Shown here: positions 25,101-36,660 of the stretch, in pieces
Position numbering within the stretch: position 1 is the first letter of the stretch
Layout: every line of letters begins with the position of its first letter
Translations under genes and position numbers: made by a program
Notes under the pieces: model-generated
What the model was told of the DNA's origin: nothing
Database searches by the model: none
Seen by the model: the letters and a program-made list of their open reading frames with translations, nothing else
NCBI GenBank assembly: GCA_948567375.1
Contig: OX419762.1
Location: 7,384,001 to 7,448,000, forward strand
Origin: Lunularia cruciata
Lineage: Eukaryota > Streptophyta > Marchantiopsida > Lunulariales > Lunulariaceae
Direction of reading: 5' to 3'
Length of the DNA stretch: 64,000 nucleotides

Positions 25101-27396
25101 GTACCCATGCTATAGGAGTTTCAAGAATCCATTGTTCATCTCCCATTAATCTTGTAAAAGAATTAATGGGTGGTCAAGGAATTTTTTATAGGAGGAAAGC
25201 ACCTGTGTACTTTGGAATTTTTTGGTAGATCTCCCATTGTTGTAAAATTTTGATGATAATTCTAAACCCTACCCAATCAAATTTTATGGTAGTGTAGGTG
25301 CACAAGATGTTCCCATATTAATAATAATAAGACAATACTTATTAGAGTGAAAAATTAATCAATGATTAAAAATAAAATTATTGAAAATTGAAAGAAAATA
25401 GTGCCAATCCAAGATACCACCAAATATACCTCAGCCCTATCAAATTATTTTCAAAACTGCCAACTTGAACAAGAAGACTGGTTTGTGCTTTGCCATTTGA
25501 ACAAGAGGAATCAAACTTTGACACTTGGAGAATAGATTTGAGTTTTTCTATTGAAACAGAGTGTGTTTGAGCTTTGCCATCCATGCTTTGAACAAGAATA
25601 GTAGAGCTTTGTCAACTAAATGAAGAGTATGTTGATCTGCCCTTGAAACTTATGCATGTGTTATTGCTCTTGATTCTAGAGAGATACTTATGCATGTGTC
25701 TGATAGCAGAAGAGAAATATAGGGATTAGAAATTGAACACTAAAAGAAGATGGCCATCAAATTGTGAAAAAAAGTAGTGTAATTTCTTTTTGCAAGGATG
25801 TGAAAAGACAACATGAGAAGAGAAAGGAGAAATTTCATGAGAGAATAAAAAATGAGTGAGATTGCTTTGTGCCCCCCATAGGAAAGATATGATAGAGGAG
25901 AATAGAAAAAGAGAACTTTCATGAGAGAATGGAAAAATTGAGAGAAGACAAAGGGGATAAAGAGAGAGAATAAATTTGAATTTCACCCCATAGAGATTTG
26001 CATGCCGTTAGAGGGAATAGTGAGAAGGAAAACATTTTGAAAACCATTTTCGTAAACATTTTTAAGCCCTAAGGTGTAGGGTGAGACTTTTAGAGGTGTT
26101 CCATGGATGTTGCTTTTGTTGCCCCTTGGTGTCCCGACCATCCTTGTACAACATGCCTTGTATAAGCAATAGCCTAGAGTTGACAAACAAAAAAAGAAAT
26201 GTATGCAATTGCAAGTGGTAGTATGGCAAGGTGAATTGTCCATAGAACAAGGTGAGTCAAATATGGAGTTGGACATGGGCAACAATGGATTATGGGAAGA
26301 GGATACAAAGAAGGGAGAATGGGATGAAGTTGATTCCTTGGGAGGTGTTGGTGAATGTTTATTAAGGTGGTATGCACTTGTGTACTCTACACAATTTCTG
26401 TTAGATTGACAGCCCGTGGAATGGGTTGAGATTGTCTCTCAATTGTTCATAAATTTAGATATATTGCAATTGAAACAATTGACGAGGATGGATGTGCAGT
26501 CCTTTTATACTTTGTTAGAGCTTATCAAAGACCACAAGGTGTTTCAAGAAATAAAGTACTTCCTATTTTGATTCAACTTGCAATTGCATTGGATAGATGT
26601 GGTCATAATAGGAATGTAGCTTGTATTGCAAGCAAACAAATTTGTGGGGTGTCTATTTGGAATCCATTACAAAATTCACTAAGAGAGAGTTATCATAGCA
26701 ATCTTATCTAATATGGTTTGGGAGATGACATGGCTAGGCACCAAGGAGAGTGAGAATTTCAAAATTTTTGCCTTGAAAGGATTCCTTGGGTATGTTGGAC
26801 TAGTGAATATGACATTGTTCTCTTTAGCACAACGTCCTAATATCAACAAAGAAATTTATTTCAGCAAGAAGAGGTCTTATTCTATCAATGGACAAGTAAT
26901 ATGCAATGACATGAGATGAATTATTCATTTCATTGATGGCAAGTTTTTGTTTCAAAAAATAACTTATAATGTTTTTGCTTCAAAATGCATCTTATTTTAT
27001 CATTTTTGATTTGGTGGAACTTGGTTATTGTTCTTGTTTCAAAAAAGCATCTTATTTTGAATTTGGAACTTGGTGGTGAGTTTTGTTTCAAAAAGCACTT
27101 GTCTTGACATGTTATTTCAAATTTGGATATCTGGTGTTTATATAAGAATGCTTGAGTCTTGCCATGATATGACATGCTTAAGGAAATCTCCACTTTGGAG
27201 AGATATGAATCATCAAGGAGCTAATGATTCATTTGATCATCAATAATATCTCTTAGGTGATTTGATCTATACTCCCATGAGCCATCTAGTGCCTTCATTT
27301 AAATTGTAACACTCAAAGGATAGAATAGATTTCAATAAATGTGTAGCTGTGATTCAAATAGTAAATGAGTGTTGTAAATTAGTGTTCTAAAGAGCT

Positions 27397-27643
27397 GATG
27401 GTACTCATTATTACAGTTAAGGATACAACTAAAAATTAATCATGAAGGAAATCAATATCTACTACAATAGATCAATACTTGTATTATTTTACATAATTTC
27501 CTTATTAATAGACAAGATATGATGGTACTCATTATGATAGTTAAGAATACAACTAAAAAGTAATCATGAAGGAAATAGATATCTACTACAATGAATCAAT
27601 ACTTGTATTATTTTACAAAATCCCTTATAAATATACACGATAT
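27397..27643 (+). repeat. Tandem duplication of a 124-bp unit
   Basis: Copy 1 starts GATGGTACTCATTATTACAG at 27397 and copy 2 starts GATGGTACTCATTATGATAG at 27521. Both run through AATCATGAAGGAAAT, ATCTACTACAAT and AATACTTGTATTATTTTACA to an ACAAGATAT/ACACGATAT end. The copies differ at a modest number of sites. No coding content. Confidence 0.9.
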
Positions 27644-27776
27644 GTGGGAGGAAGGTGAGTTTACCAAAGAAGAAACAAAGGAGGTACATGAAATGCCTCC
27701 TATCATTAGTTGAGCTAGCCAAAGTAAGGAAGAGAGAACGGAAGCAATGATAAATACATGTTTAGCTTTCAGGAGA

Positions 27777-27912
27777 CTTGGAGGTTTTTGGACTATGGAT
27801 AGCTATAGAAATTGTAACACATTGTGGATTAATAAGGTTTTGGCTTGGAGGTTTTTTGAACTCTAGATAGTCATAAAAATTGTAACACATTGTGGATTAA
27901 TAAAGTTGTAGA
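27777..27912 (+). repeat. Tandem duplication of a unit of about 67 bp
   Basis: CTTGGAGGTTTTTGGACTAT and CTTGGAGGTTTTTTGAACTC begin two adjacent copies. Both contain AATTGTAACACATTGTGGATTAATAA split by the same spacing. Not coding. Confidence 0.85.
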
Positions 27913-28249
27913 TTTATAAAGGTATGGTACCACTAATCTATTGCACATTGAAGTGTGTCACATGAGATCAATGATTGGTGGTGAGTGGAAAGGTACTTGG
28001 TACTAAAAAGGTAAAGAGTAATAGTTCAAAATGAAGGTAAAGAGTCATTGTTCAAAGCTACTCCTCTATATTTCTTGCAATATCCCTTATATTTAATTAT
28101 GTGGTCCTAAATTCCCTATTTTGTAATCCCTTGTTGTTTCCTTTAATGAATTAGTGATTTATTTGAAAGTGTGCGTTATATGGATTTGGAAACCTAGATC
28201 TCTTTAGGGAATTACACACATTAGCATCATTTCTTGAGCTTTTTTGGGT

Positions 28250-28670
28250 AGAGAGAAATTTAGAAGGAGGGATTTTCAATATATTTAAGAGGGCTTAGAG
28301 AGTGACATTGAGAGGTTTGAGATAAGATACAAAAAGGATTGAGGCTTGAGAGAGCATGGTTTTGGGTTTCAAAGAAGGTGACAAGAGGAAAGCAAGCCAA
28401 GGATAGAGGTTACAAAAGGAGAGAACAATGTTTCGGACAGATTTTTGGTTTTGGGAGGAGAAAGCAAGGATTTGGGTTGGAAAGAAGGTGACAAAAGAAA
28501 GCAAGCCAATGCAAGCCAAGGAGAGAGGTATATGAAGGAGAAAAGAGAGAGGTTTGGAAAGAGAAAGAGAGAGTCTTCAAAAGGAGAAAGCACAAAGCAG
28601 TGTTTTGGGCAGATTTTAGTTCTTTCAGATTTCATTGCATATGGAGATGGTAGTTGTGTATGAGATATGG
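28250..28670 (+). repeat. Purine-rich (G/A) imperfect repeats
   Basis: The plus strand is almost all A and G. Recurrent phrases are GAAGGTGACAAGAGGAAAGCAAGCC and a near copy about 115 bp later, plus GAGAGAGGT runs. Reading frames here on either strand are low-complexity artefacts. Confidence 0.7.
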
Positions 28671-28899
28671 TGGAATGGTTAATGGGAAGGTAGATTGGAA
28701 ACTCTGGTTCAATGGCCAATAAGATAACCTCCATCAAGTAGGCATGGATTGATTAGACTCAAATTCATCATTTTGTAGATTTAATTTGGGAATCAGATTT
28801 GGATTTTCTAGGACTCAAACTATCCTTACCCCATGTAAGTACTCATTCTTCTATTCTCAAATTTCCACCTATATTGTTATATGGTTCTGGAGTGCTTCT

Positions 28900-29330
28900 A
28901 TTATTTCATGAAACCCAACATGGCCACTAAACCCTCCCAAAACTTGCCACTTACCCCTCTTGAAACCCAAAATCCCTATCAATACCCAACTAAAAGCCCA
29001 AAACCCAAGATGAAAGCTCAACAATATCCTTGAACCAGTCCAAACTTCAAAGAATTTTTGCAAAACCCCAAATCCTGATATAGATTTGACACAATGTTTA
29101 GAAACCTTTCCAAACCTTGTGAAACCCAAGAAAAACCTTAGATTAGTATGAAAAAAACCTACCAAATCCTTTGAAACCCTATCAAAACTCAAAAACAGGT
29201 CCAAAACCTGCAAAACACACAAAACTCTAACAAAAATCCAAAAACCCAAATAACACTTCCAAAACCCAATCAAAACCCAAAACCCTAGCAAAATCTATGA
29301 AATTCATGCAAAACCCCTAAACTCAAGAAG
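28900..29330 (+). repeat. A/C-rich degenerate AAAACCC-type low-complexity tract
   Basis: About 430 bases are made of variants of CAAAACCC and GAAACCC, with very little G on the plus strand. It is reminiscent of degenerate telomere-like or microsatellite DNA, but without exact AAACCCT arrays. The 140-codon minus-strand frame across it is a product of this composition. Confidence 0.6.
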
Positions 29331-29359
29331 GTTTGTTCATTTGTTCTAACTTGCTAATT

Positions 29360-30960
29360 TGGTCAGGCCATGTCATTCAGATCACTTTGTGCATTCATTT
29401 GCTCTACCATGCATATTCTATCATGCATTGAGTTTGTGATGACTTGGGATGGTATAACACATGCAAGTATTTTGAGTGGTAGACCCTTCACCTTGATTGT
29501 TAATATGATTAGAGCCACATTTGCATTACCACTTGGGTCAGGTAGAAGGAGGTCGGTCCCCTATTCTTTAGTGTAGGATTGGATTCCAGTCCATTATCAC
29601 ACTGAGAAGAGATACTTGGCATGATAATGCATTTATCGTGCATGGAGGCCATTTTTCAAGATGAGTGCAACTTTGCTTATCTCTACATGCCAGGCCAAAG
29701 GTGGTGCATGGATATCTTGCCCTTATGGTGAAGTGGAAGTTAGAGAGGACCAATGTACACTTGCATCAAGTAGGGGAGGACTATGACTGGGCAAAACTCA
29801 TGCTCCAAGCTTTGGAGAGGTCTCCCTTGGAAGAGATTCCTTCTTCTTCATTTATCATCAGAGAGGAGACAACAATAAGGAGAGAGAGTATGGGAAAGTG
29901 AGCATGAGCCCATGTTTACGGAGATTGATGTACTTGATAAAGAGAGCGGGTTAGAGGAGAGCCTTGGTGAGCCCATTTTGGTGGGATATGATGTACCAAA
30001 TGGAGTGGATGTTACATTGACACCTAAAGAGAAGTTATATGTTCACAAAGAGTATTCCTCCTAGTTTCCTACTATCTATTGTACTAGAGGGTTGAGGAGA
30101 GTGGTATAGATTTGATTATGAAAGATACGGCTAGAGTGGTGGACTCTAGTGAGAGAGCATTTGGCAAGGGATTTGGAAGAGAAAGAGAGAGAGAGAGAGC
30201 CCTTGTGGCAAGGGAGTCTGCACTTGTGGAGAAATAGTGCACTTTGGGTGAAAAAGGGGAGAGAGAGAGATTCTTTAGCATGAGAAAACATGTCTTTTTA
30301 GACTTGGAGGGGAGAAGGAGAGAGTTGGAAAAGAGAGATCAAGAGTAGACCATGAGGGAGGTTTATATTTGACTCTATTGAGAGATAGGAGAGAGATGGT
30401 TTGATGAGGAAATTTGATGAGCTTAAGGTAGGGAGATATATGGTGGATAAGGTTTATAGGTTGTAAATATGGAACTATTGTTATGAGCTTGAACTCTCCA
30501 TGGGAGAGTTGAAGAGTATCCAAGCTGAGTTAGAGAGATCTTAGGTTAGTTGGTGGAAGTAAGGATATCCTTGGAGGGGGCTTATGAGGATGTAAGGGCT
30601 TTTTTTGAGAGTACATTATGACAATCACTAGGAGCGTTTGCTATGTATGAGGGGACTCAAATAGAGAGGATTGACATGATAAGTGAGGGGACTCAAATAG
30701 ATGGAATTAACGATGGGTTTGAGATGAGATCAATAGAGATGTAGATAGAGCCTTACTTGCATGGATTTCCTAGAGGTGAGCAATGTGTGATGACATCAAA
30801 TATAAACATCATAGCTTGGAGACCTCTCCTTTCAGATGATGTTGCACCTCAGCCTACTTTGTGTCAATTTCCCAAGAGATTGAGAGGTTAGAGGAGAGGA
30901 GAGAGACACTCACATGTGAGGTTATGTTGTGATACTGTACGAGTGAGACAAGGGAGTTTA
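29360..30960 (+). pseudogene. Broken frames of an unidentified protein with coiled-coil region
   Basis: Plus-strand frames with several stops and shifts. The first is 29370-29576 with FTLIVNMIRATFALPLGSGR and RRSVPYSLV. The next is 29665-29901 with HARPKVVHGYLALMVKWKLE and EDYDWAKLMLQALERSPLEE. A charged repeat-like segment at 30150-30350 has RERERALVARESALVEK and FLDLEGRRRELEKRDQE, a probable coiled coil. The direction and order match the FCP1-like remnant just downstream, so these may be pieces of one decayed multidomain gene or element. I do not recognise the N-terminal part. Confidence 0.35.
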
Positions 30961-30984
30961 TTCCTTGCTTGGTTTATGCTCATG

Positions 30985-31475
30985 ATAGGCAGAAGAAGAT
31001 TATAGTATTGGATATTGGATGTTAGTAGATATCATGTAGGATAGTAGTAGTCTATCAGGCCAGTGGTCTAGGTTGGTGAAGAAGAATAGATTAGTCCCAT
31101 ATAAAGTGAGGAGTACTTTTAGATATGTCCAACATCTTGGAGTTAGCAAGTTCATGGAGTATTGTGTGGAGAATTTTGAGGTACTCATTTGGAATGAGAG
31201 CATGAGATGGGATTTCAAGCATCTATTGAGATACATGTGGAGCCATGGTTTCTTACCCAATTGTATACACATGGTACATGCCACATGGGAGTGTTTGATG
31301 ATATGGATGGGTATTGGGATTGCTCTTGAGATTATATTGTTAGACCTTTTAGTGCATTTACTACTATGGGTTTGGCTTTGCACAATATATTGATAGTGGA
31401 TAGTGGATAGTGACTTCTTACCTTATTCTATGAACCATCCACATGGTGCTATACATCCTCCATTATTTACTCTCT
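30985..31475 (+). pseudogene. FCP1/NLI-interacting-factor-like HAD phosphatase remnant
   Basis: Pieces in the family order are visible on the plus strand: KKIIVLDI near 30991, then a long frame at 31073-31393 with SKFMEYCVENFEVLIWNESM and LLRYMWSHGF. DGYWDCS and DYIVRPFSAFTTMGLALHN lie in another frame near 31300-31385, followed by ILIVDSG and, after a shift, HGAIHPPLFT near 31440-31470. FCP1-like domains have an R-P-x(n)-F...C...FE+-+W+S segment, a W-D-x-S-x-C segment and a DD/DS-x-P...N-A-I segment, which these fit. The first catalytic motif (DxDxT-like) is incomplete and several stops interrupt the frame, so it is not functional. The acceptor residues are lost or unclear. Confidence 0.45.
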
Positions 31476-31901
31476 CTTTCATATTGGAGTAGCATATTCA
31501 CATCTATCATATATGACCCTTGATAGCTCCTCTAGATGGATTTAGAGGACATATATGATCTACTATTGGGTTTCTCATGCACAAGTGGAATTTGGGTCAT
31601 CTATTGGAGTATAGTCTAGATCCCTACAATGGACTAGCCTTGGCTTTTCAAGACCCTCCTATGCATGATGGCAAGTGGGATCTTCTTTGGAGATACAACA
31701 AGATTTGATTCCTAGACTTATCATCAAATGCATGGATACAGCTTTAGAGTGTATCAGATTAGAGCACCTTAGAGAGATAGAGGATGTAAAGCTAGAGGTT
31801 CCATGTTAGATGCCCATGTTTAGTGACACTTCCCTTGATAGGCCATTTCCCTCCTTCCGAGTGGCAGCTTCTTAGTCCTAGTGGTGTGCATAGTATACCA
31901 T

Positions 31902-31927
31902 GATATATATATATATATATATATATG
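31902..31927 (+). repeat. (TA)n microsatellite
   Basis: About twelve TA units in a row, directly after the broken FCP1-like region. Confidence 0.95.
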
Positions 31928-31929
31928 CT

Positions 31930-34060
31930 ATGTGAGTTGTGAATATGGATTCTAAATGCTCTTTTCTATGTGAGTTGTTAATATGGACCCATGACTTTTT
32001 TGTTATGTTATAACTTGTCCTAGTACTATATGATTCCTTTGGAATTTGGGCATAAACCCATAATCTCCTCCACACATGTCACTTAATACTCTAAACTTCA
32101 TGTCACCCAAAATCTCTTCCACGCATGTCATACAATCCACAACACCAAAACTAAAAATGTACTTTTCATCATCTAACCAAAGAAACACACATGAATCCTT
32201 CTTGAATCCTAAGTTCCAAGCAAAAATTGCACAAGCACTAGTGAGTCCCCCCCCCCCCCCCCCCCCCAAACCCAATTCACTTGTCTGGTTTGTAGCACAA
32301 CCTACACAAAACTACAACCAAACCATGTTTCCTTTCCAAAATCAAATAACACTAGAGAAAAACTAGCACAAAACCTAACTCCTTTTGGCTATACCCAAGC
32401 AAAGCTGCATAGAATCTCTATTTTGGGTGCAATGTTGCAAGATCATGGAAAAAACTAATTTTGGGGATACTTTTGCAAAATGCAAGCAAAATCCAACATT
32501 TAGGAAGTTTTGGAAAAATCCAAATAAGACCCAAGAAAAGCACAACTTTTAAGCATAGCACTCATAGGTTCCTAAGCATGTCAAAAGTGGAACAAGTCCA
32601 TAACAAGTCCTGATAAATCAAAACTTTATGCATGAGAGATAAGACATACACAAGAATAAAAACACAATCCAAGATCTGTAACAAATAAGTTCAAAACCAA
32701 AAACCAAACCAAATACACACAAGAACGAGATCCATAACACAAGTGGAGCCGTCACAAGCTTTAAAGTGAACATAGTGTAAATCAAGCATACTTTATATAA
32801 TCAAAACTTAGTAAGGAAACTAAATGAAGCTTGCTCAATACACAATAATGAACTCCATGCAGTAAGTATACTATATATATACATACATAGATATAAATGA
32901 TGAAATCTTGAATAAAAAGGATGGGGGTAGCATTTTGTGGAGTGTAACCACTCCGCCACAGAGATGAAGAATCTCTCCAACGATCACTCCACTACTAGCC
33001 ATTTGGGCTAAGGCATTGCACTATCATTCCTCAAAATTGTCAATTGAGGTACTATCTTGGTTGAGATCTAGTGAATTCTTTGGTATACTCTTTGGAGGAG
33101 GCACAATACTCATTAACTTTTGATCTCATTGGGTGTTTTCCCTACCTTTGCTCATTCTAAAATCAAAGAATGAAATCTGTTGGATTTGGATGTCCTCTCT
33201 TTAATCATTTTTCCTCTAATTTGGAAAATAAAGTTCTCTATTTAATTCTCTTCTTCTTTAAGTTGGAAAATAATACTAATTTTTCTACTTCATCTTTAAG
33301 GTGCAATTTCTCCATCTTAACTACCTTTTGAGCTTCAATTCCTACCAATTTGCACCTCTCACGAGCTTCAATTGAATCACTTCTTAACTTGGTTATATTA
33401 GAAAGATCCTATGCAAAAGCCAACACCGTCATAGAGGAAGGTGGCTTTGAAGCTTGTGTCTTTGTTCCCATTGAAGAAGAAAGTGTCTGTCCTTGAGTTA
33501 CCTTTCTTCATGAACACAATACATGATCACGGTCTCAATCCATATCACCCTCATGGGCTCCCCCATGGCCTGCTTCCATTGGAGGTGGGTTCAAAGTTTA
33601 GCTTCAAAGTCCTTAGCTTCAAAGTTGGATGGACAAAGAAAGTATTCACTGTTTGACTTTGATCGACCCTCATCCTCTTGCAACTACATGGGATACTCCT
33701 CAAATCCCTAAGACAATGGTGCATTAGGAAATGACTCTTGGGTAATAAGAACCAAAAAGCACTTTGTGCTAGGACCACAAAACCCATATGATAGTGTTTC
33801 ATCCATACAATCCTCCATAGGGAGTTCAAATGTAATTTGACATCACATTTCCTCCTCTATAACCATATCAAAATATTCATTTTGAACTCCTAACAAGACA
33901 AGGGTGGGAGAAGGAGGTAGAAAGGTTACCTCTAAAACCAAGAAGAAGATACATTCTTGCATAATGTGCACATTGATGATTTAATTTATCATCAATAGTC
34001 TTCCATCTTCATCTCAATCTCAATTCTTTCTTAATGAGTCCTTTGCCATTGCATTTATCC
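31930..34060. other. A/C-rich intergenic DNA, no supported gene
   Basis: The plus strand is C- and A-rich from 32080 to 32900. Short frames at 32076-32366 and 33441-33829 have no motif and overlap frames on the other strand. A (TA)-rich TATATATATACATACATAG run sits near 32873. Confidence 0.45.
32247..32267 (+). repeat. Poly(C) tract of 21 bases
   Basis: A homopolymer of 21 C follows GTGAGT and precedes AAACCCAATTC. It lies in an A/C-rich segment. The exact length is uncertain in any assembly because homopolymers are error-prone. Confidence 0.9.
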
Positions 34061-34428
34061 TTCCAAGTTCAAGCAGATTTATAAGAAACCATGTATTGAG
34101 CACATTTCTTTTGCAATCTATCTCCTATCATAACCTTTGGAAACCCTTCATAACCCTTCATGAACTTCACAAGATAGGTGACCATGTAACTGAATGTTGT
34201 GTTCTTCTGGACAGGTTTCTTGCAATTGCCCCCATTAATTTGCTTGAAATGATATGGATCCTCTAGATAATCCAATATTTGACTATAGTGATGAGATATC
34301 ATTCTGAATCTATCATCCTTTCCCCTCTTGATTTCATTGCAGCTGCTTTCAATTTCACCCCCTGAATATGGATCTGAAGAAACCATGTTAAGAAGATCTT
34401 GAAATTTGAATACAATAGAAGAATGCAT
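33910..34428 (-). pseudogene. Unidentified frame, about 170 codons with two stops
   Basis: The minus-strand frame at 34069-34428 encodes 119 residues: MHSSIVFKFQDLLNMV, a charged segment, FRMISHHYSQILDYLEDPYH, FKQINGGNCKKPVQ and FMKGYEGFPKVMIGDRLQKK. The same frame continues past a TGA and a later TGA with TWKDKCNGKGLIKKELRLR and DDKLNHQCAHYARMYLLL. The composition is protein-like rather than AT-random. Conserved His and Cys residues might suit a transposase or gag remnant, but no family is recognised. The region around it is AT-rich repeat DNA. Confidence 0.35.
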
Positions 34429-34830
34429 GGCAATACTTGATTTTATTAGAAAATGGGTAGGATCTAGTGTAAAACTATTGAATTTAAATCTATTGGATTG
34501 GAAACAGCAAATGGAGATGCAATGCTAGACAATGCATGATCTAGAGTAGAACGAACAGGATAGGAACTCACTAATGGAAAAAGAACTTCCATTTCAAAAG
34601 ATGGAGTGCACTCTATGTCTACCATCATGTTTGATTTCTCTCTTCATGCGAGAATGGTGTACTTATTTCCTCTCTCCACTCCCCAAAATGATTAACAACC
34701 CATAGTCAAGTCTTGCCACTTAGTGACCAGATTAATTTTTTAATTGCACATGTCCATTTCTAACACCTTTCCATGAACTAACTGAAAGAGACAAAATCAC
34801 ATTTCTTCATTAACCATCTCCCCTCGGCCA

Positions 34831-34910
34831 AAGAAGCAATCATTGGGATTTGAGATTTGGAGTGAGTTTGAAGAAGCAATCATTGGGATTTGAGATTTGG
34901 AGGGAGTTTG
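34831..34910 (+). repeat. Tandem duplication of a 40-bp unit
   Basis: AAGAAGCAATCATTGGGATT begins at 34831 and again at 34871, with one difference in the rest of the unit (GAGTGAG against GAGGGAG). Confidence 0.95.
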
Positions 34911-36660
34911 AAGAAACAAGAGGTGGAGGGAGTGCATAAAAAATCTGCTCATTTGTATATTTGTAAGCGAGTGAGTATATTCGAATTAGAGTAAAGAGAG
35001 GTTGCCATTCAAATTCTACCCCGAGCCAATCCCAATTGCCACATTGTTTTTGCGTATGAAGCGGGTTGTACTCTTCCACCATATCTAATTATATTTATTA
35101 CCTGATCTTTTTGCCAAATGCTTCTTGATTCTTTGCACCATAAACATGAAGATTATCCGGCTAAGGCTAGGGAGAAACTGAAACGAGTCGTAAAGTTAAA
35201 AAAGACCTGTAAAACATATTCCGGACCTCTCATGATTGAGACAAAATATTTCCACGAGTTGAGCCTGAAAGTTTTACGGGACGCCACTTGCTCCCGTAGA
35301 AATCCCGGAGATAACATTTTTGAAACCCCCTAATGCATGGGCTAGCGTGACTTTTGAATCTGGACGAAAAGGCACCCGCGTATACCTTTTGAATCTTGAG
35401 GGTTTAGTCCACAAATAATTTAAATATGATATTATAGCATTTAATATTTCGTAAATAAGAATATTTTATATTTAATGTGTTGCAATTTCTTGTTTAATCT
35501 AATAGCTTTAAGACGAATTGGTGAACCTGGTTTAACTTTAACCTGGTAGAGCGCCGCCCTTTGCCTCGCAATTGGGTCGTTGCGCTTACGGGTACCGCCC
35601 CGGTGGGCTCCCTTAACCAGGCCACTGCGTATAAGTCGCCGGCTCTATTACAATCAAAGGTAAATATCTTGTTCCTTATATAAATTTTAAAGTCACACCA
35701 GATCCCATAAATGTTAAAGAATTTGATGTTGTAAGAGATGTTCTATTTCTAAATTTTTTCTAATATCAAAAAGTGAAATAATCAGATGAGATTATTATTA
35801 AGAGGATGGAAAGTAAACATAATATGAAGCAAAAATGATATAACACAAATTAAAACTCTAATTAAAATTTTAATTTTTAAGTGAAGAAGCAGATGAACAA
35901 ACTATACCTTCTGGGTCAACAAATCTGTGGCAAAATCTTGAGCTTAATACAAGTATATTGAAAACCCCATAAATGAGGACCCACCTTTTGTAACTATATA
36001 TTAATGGAATGCGAGTGTAGCTTTGGACACTTGATATTTATTCAATTCCGATTGATGCATTAATCCCCAAAGCATTGCGATATGGGTTTAAAACATAAAC
36101 TGTTTTTCTGAGTTAGGAACTCTTAGCATCAAATTTTAGGTTCTATAATAATAAATCTATCATTTGTAAATCATCATAAGTATATTTATCTCCTTGCTTC
36201 GTTGAGAAATTTATTTCTGATCACCGTTGCTCCATTCTTATGCTTAGATGCATTTTGGATTAATCTCATATGCATATTGGAAATCAGTTGATAACGCACC
36301 TGCTAAATAGTTTCATAATAAAAATAAATAGTTTGGGGATTGGAGAGAAACTATAGACATAAACGGTGACTTTAGACTTTATCCTTGAAAATGTTCAAAA
36401 GAATAACAAGATGGATGAAAACTCAGGCACATTAGGGGGTCTCAGATATAGGCTTTTTTCAGTTCTATAAAGATCAGTCAGTAAATCTAAAGGTGAAAGT
36501 CTAGAAGATATAAATTTGTCATGGGAAAAAAAAGTCCTGATTTGTAAAAGTTTATGGGGTATGTATATTCTATAAAATACAGATATTAATTAAAACATTA
36601 ATAATATTTAATTTTCTCCTAACAGCCATCGACTCATCATCAGATGGTTCATTTAATATA
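34911..36660. other. AT-rich intergenic DNA with a plastid-like insert
   Basis: Apart from the trnA-like remnant at 35529-35650 there is only AT-rich DNA and one 71-codon frame (35118-35333) without a motif. Confidence 0.45.
35529..35650 (+). pseudogene. Plastid-like trnA(UGC) 5' exon and group II intron remnant
   Basis: GC-rich island in AT-rich DNA. TTTAACTTTAACCTGGTAGAGCGCC, read in pieces, resembles the D-arm end and GGTAGAGC of a tRNA. The run CGCAATTGGGTCGTTGCGCTTACGGG resembles, from memory, the 5' end of the group II intron of chloroplast trnA-UGC (AATTGGGTCGTTGCG). Later blocks CCGGTGGGCTC, GCCACTG and AGTCGCCGGCTCT also recall that intron but lie much closer together than in a plastid genome, so the insert would be internally deleted. 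No complete tRNA fold is possible. A nuclear plastid insertion is the simplest reading. Confidence 0.35.

Larger units (their letters stand above)
22160..28240. other. AT-rich gene-poor region with minor tandem repeats
   Basis: No protein family is recognised. A degenerate minisatellite built on GATGATGGATGGAATTG lies at 22216-22400. The segments 22740-22960 and 26200-26410 hold short frames without motifs. The stretch 23250-24100 has mixed composition and 24300-26000 has short AT-rich frames only. Tandem duplications at 27397-27643 and 27777-27912 are listed separately. Confidence 0.5.

Noticed and set aside
25726..26285. Overlapping minus-strand frames
   Set aside because: Overlap in different frames, rich in Ser/Phe/Leu/His from AT/CT bias, and no conserved motif.
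28869..29291. 140-codon minus-strand hydrophobic frame
   Set aside because: Made of the low-complexity AAAACCC tract; biased residues only.
35529..35650. Functional tRNA gene
   Set aside because: No acceptor-stem pairing or full cloverleaf; the match breaks into an intron-like sequence, so it is only a remnant.
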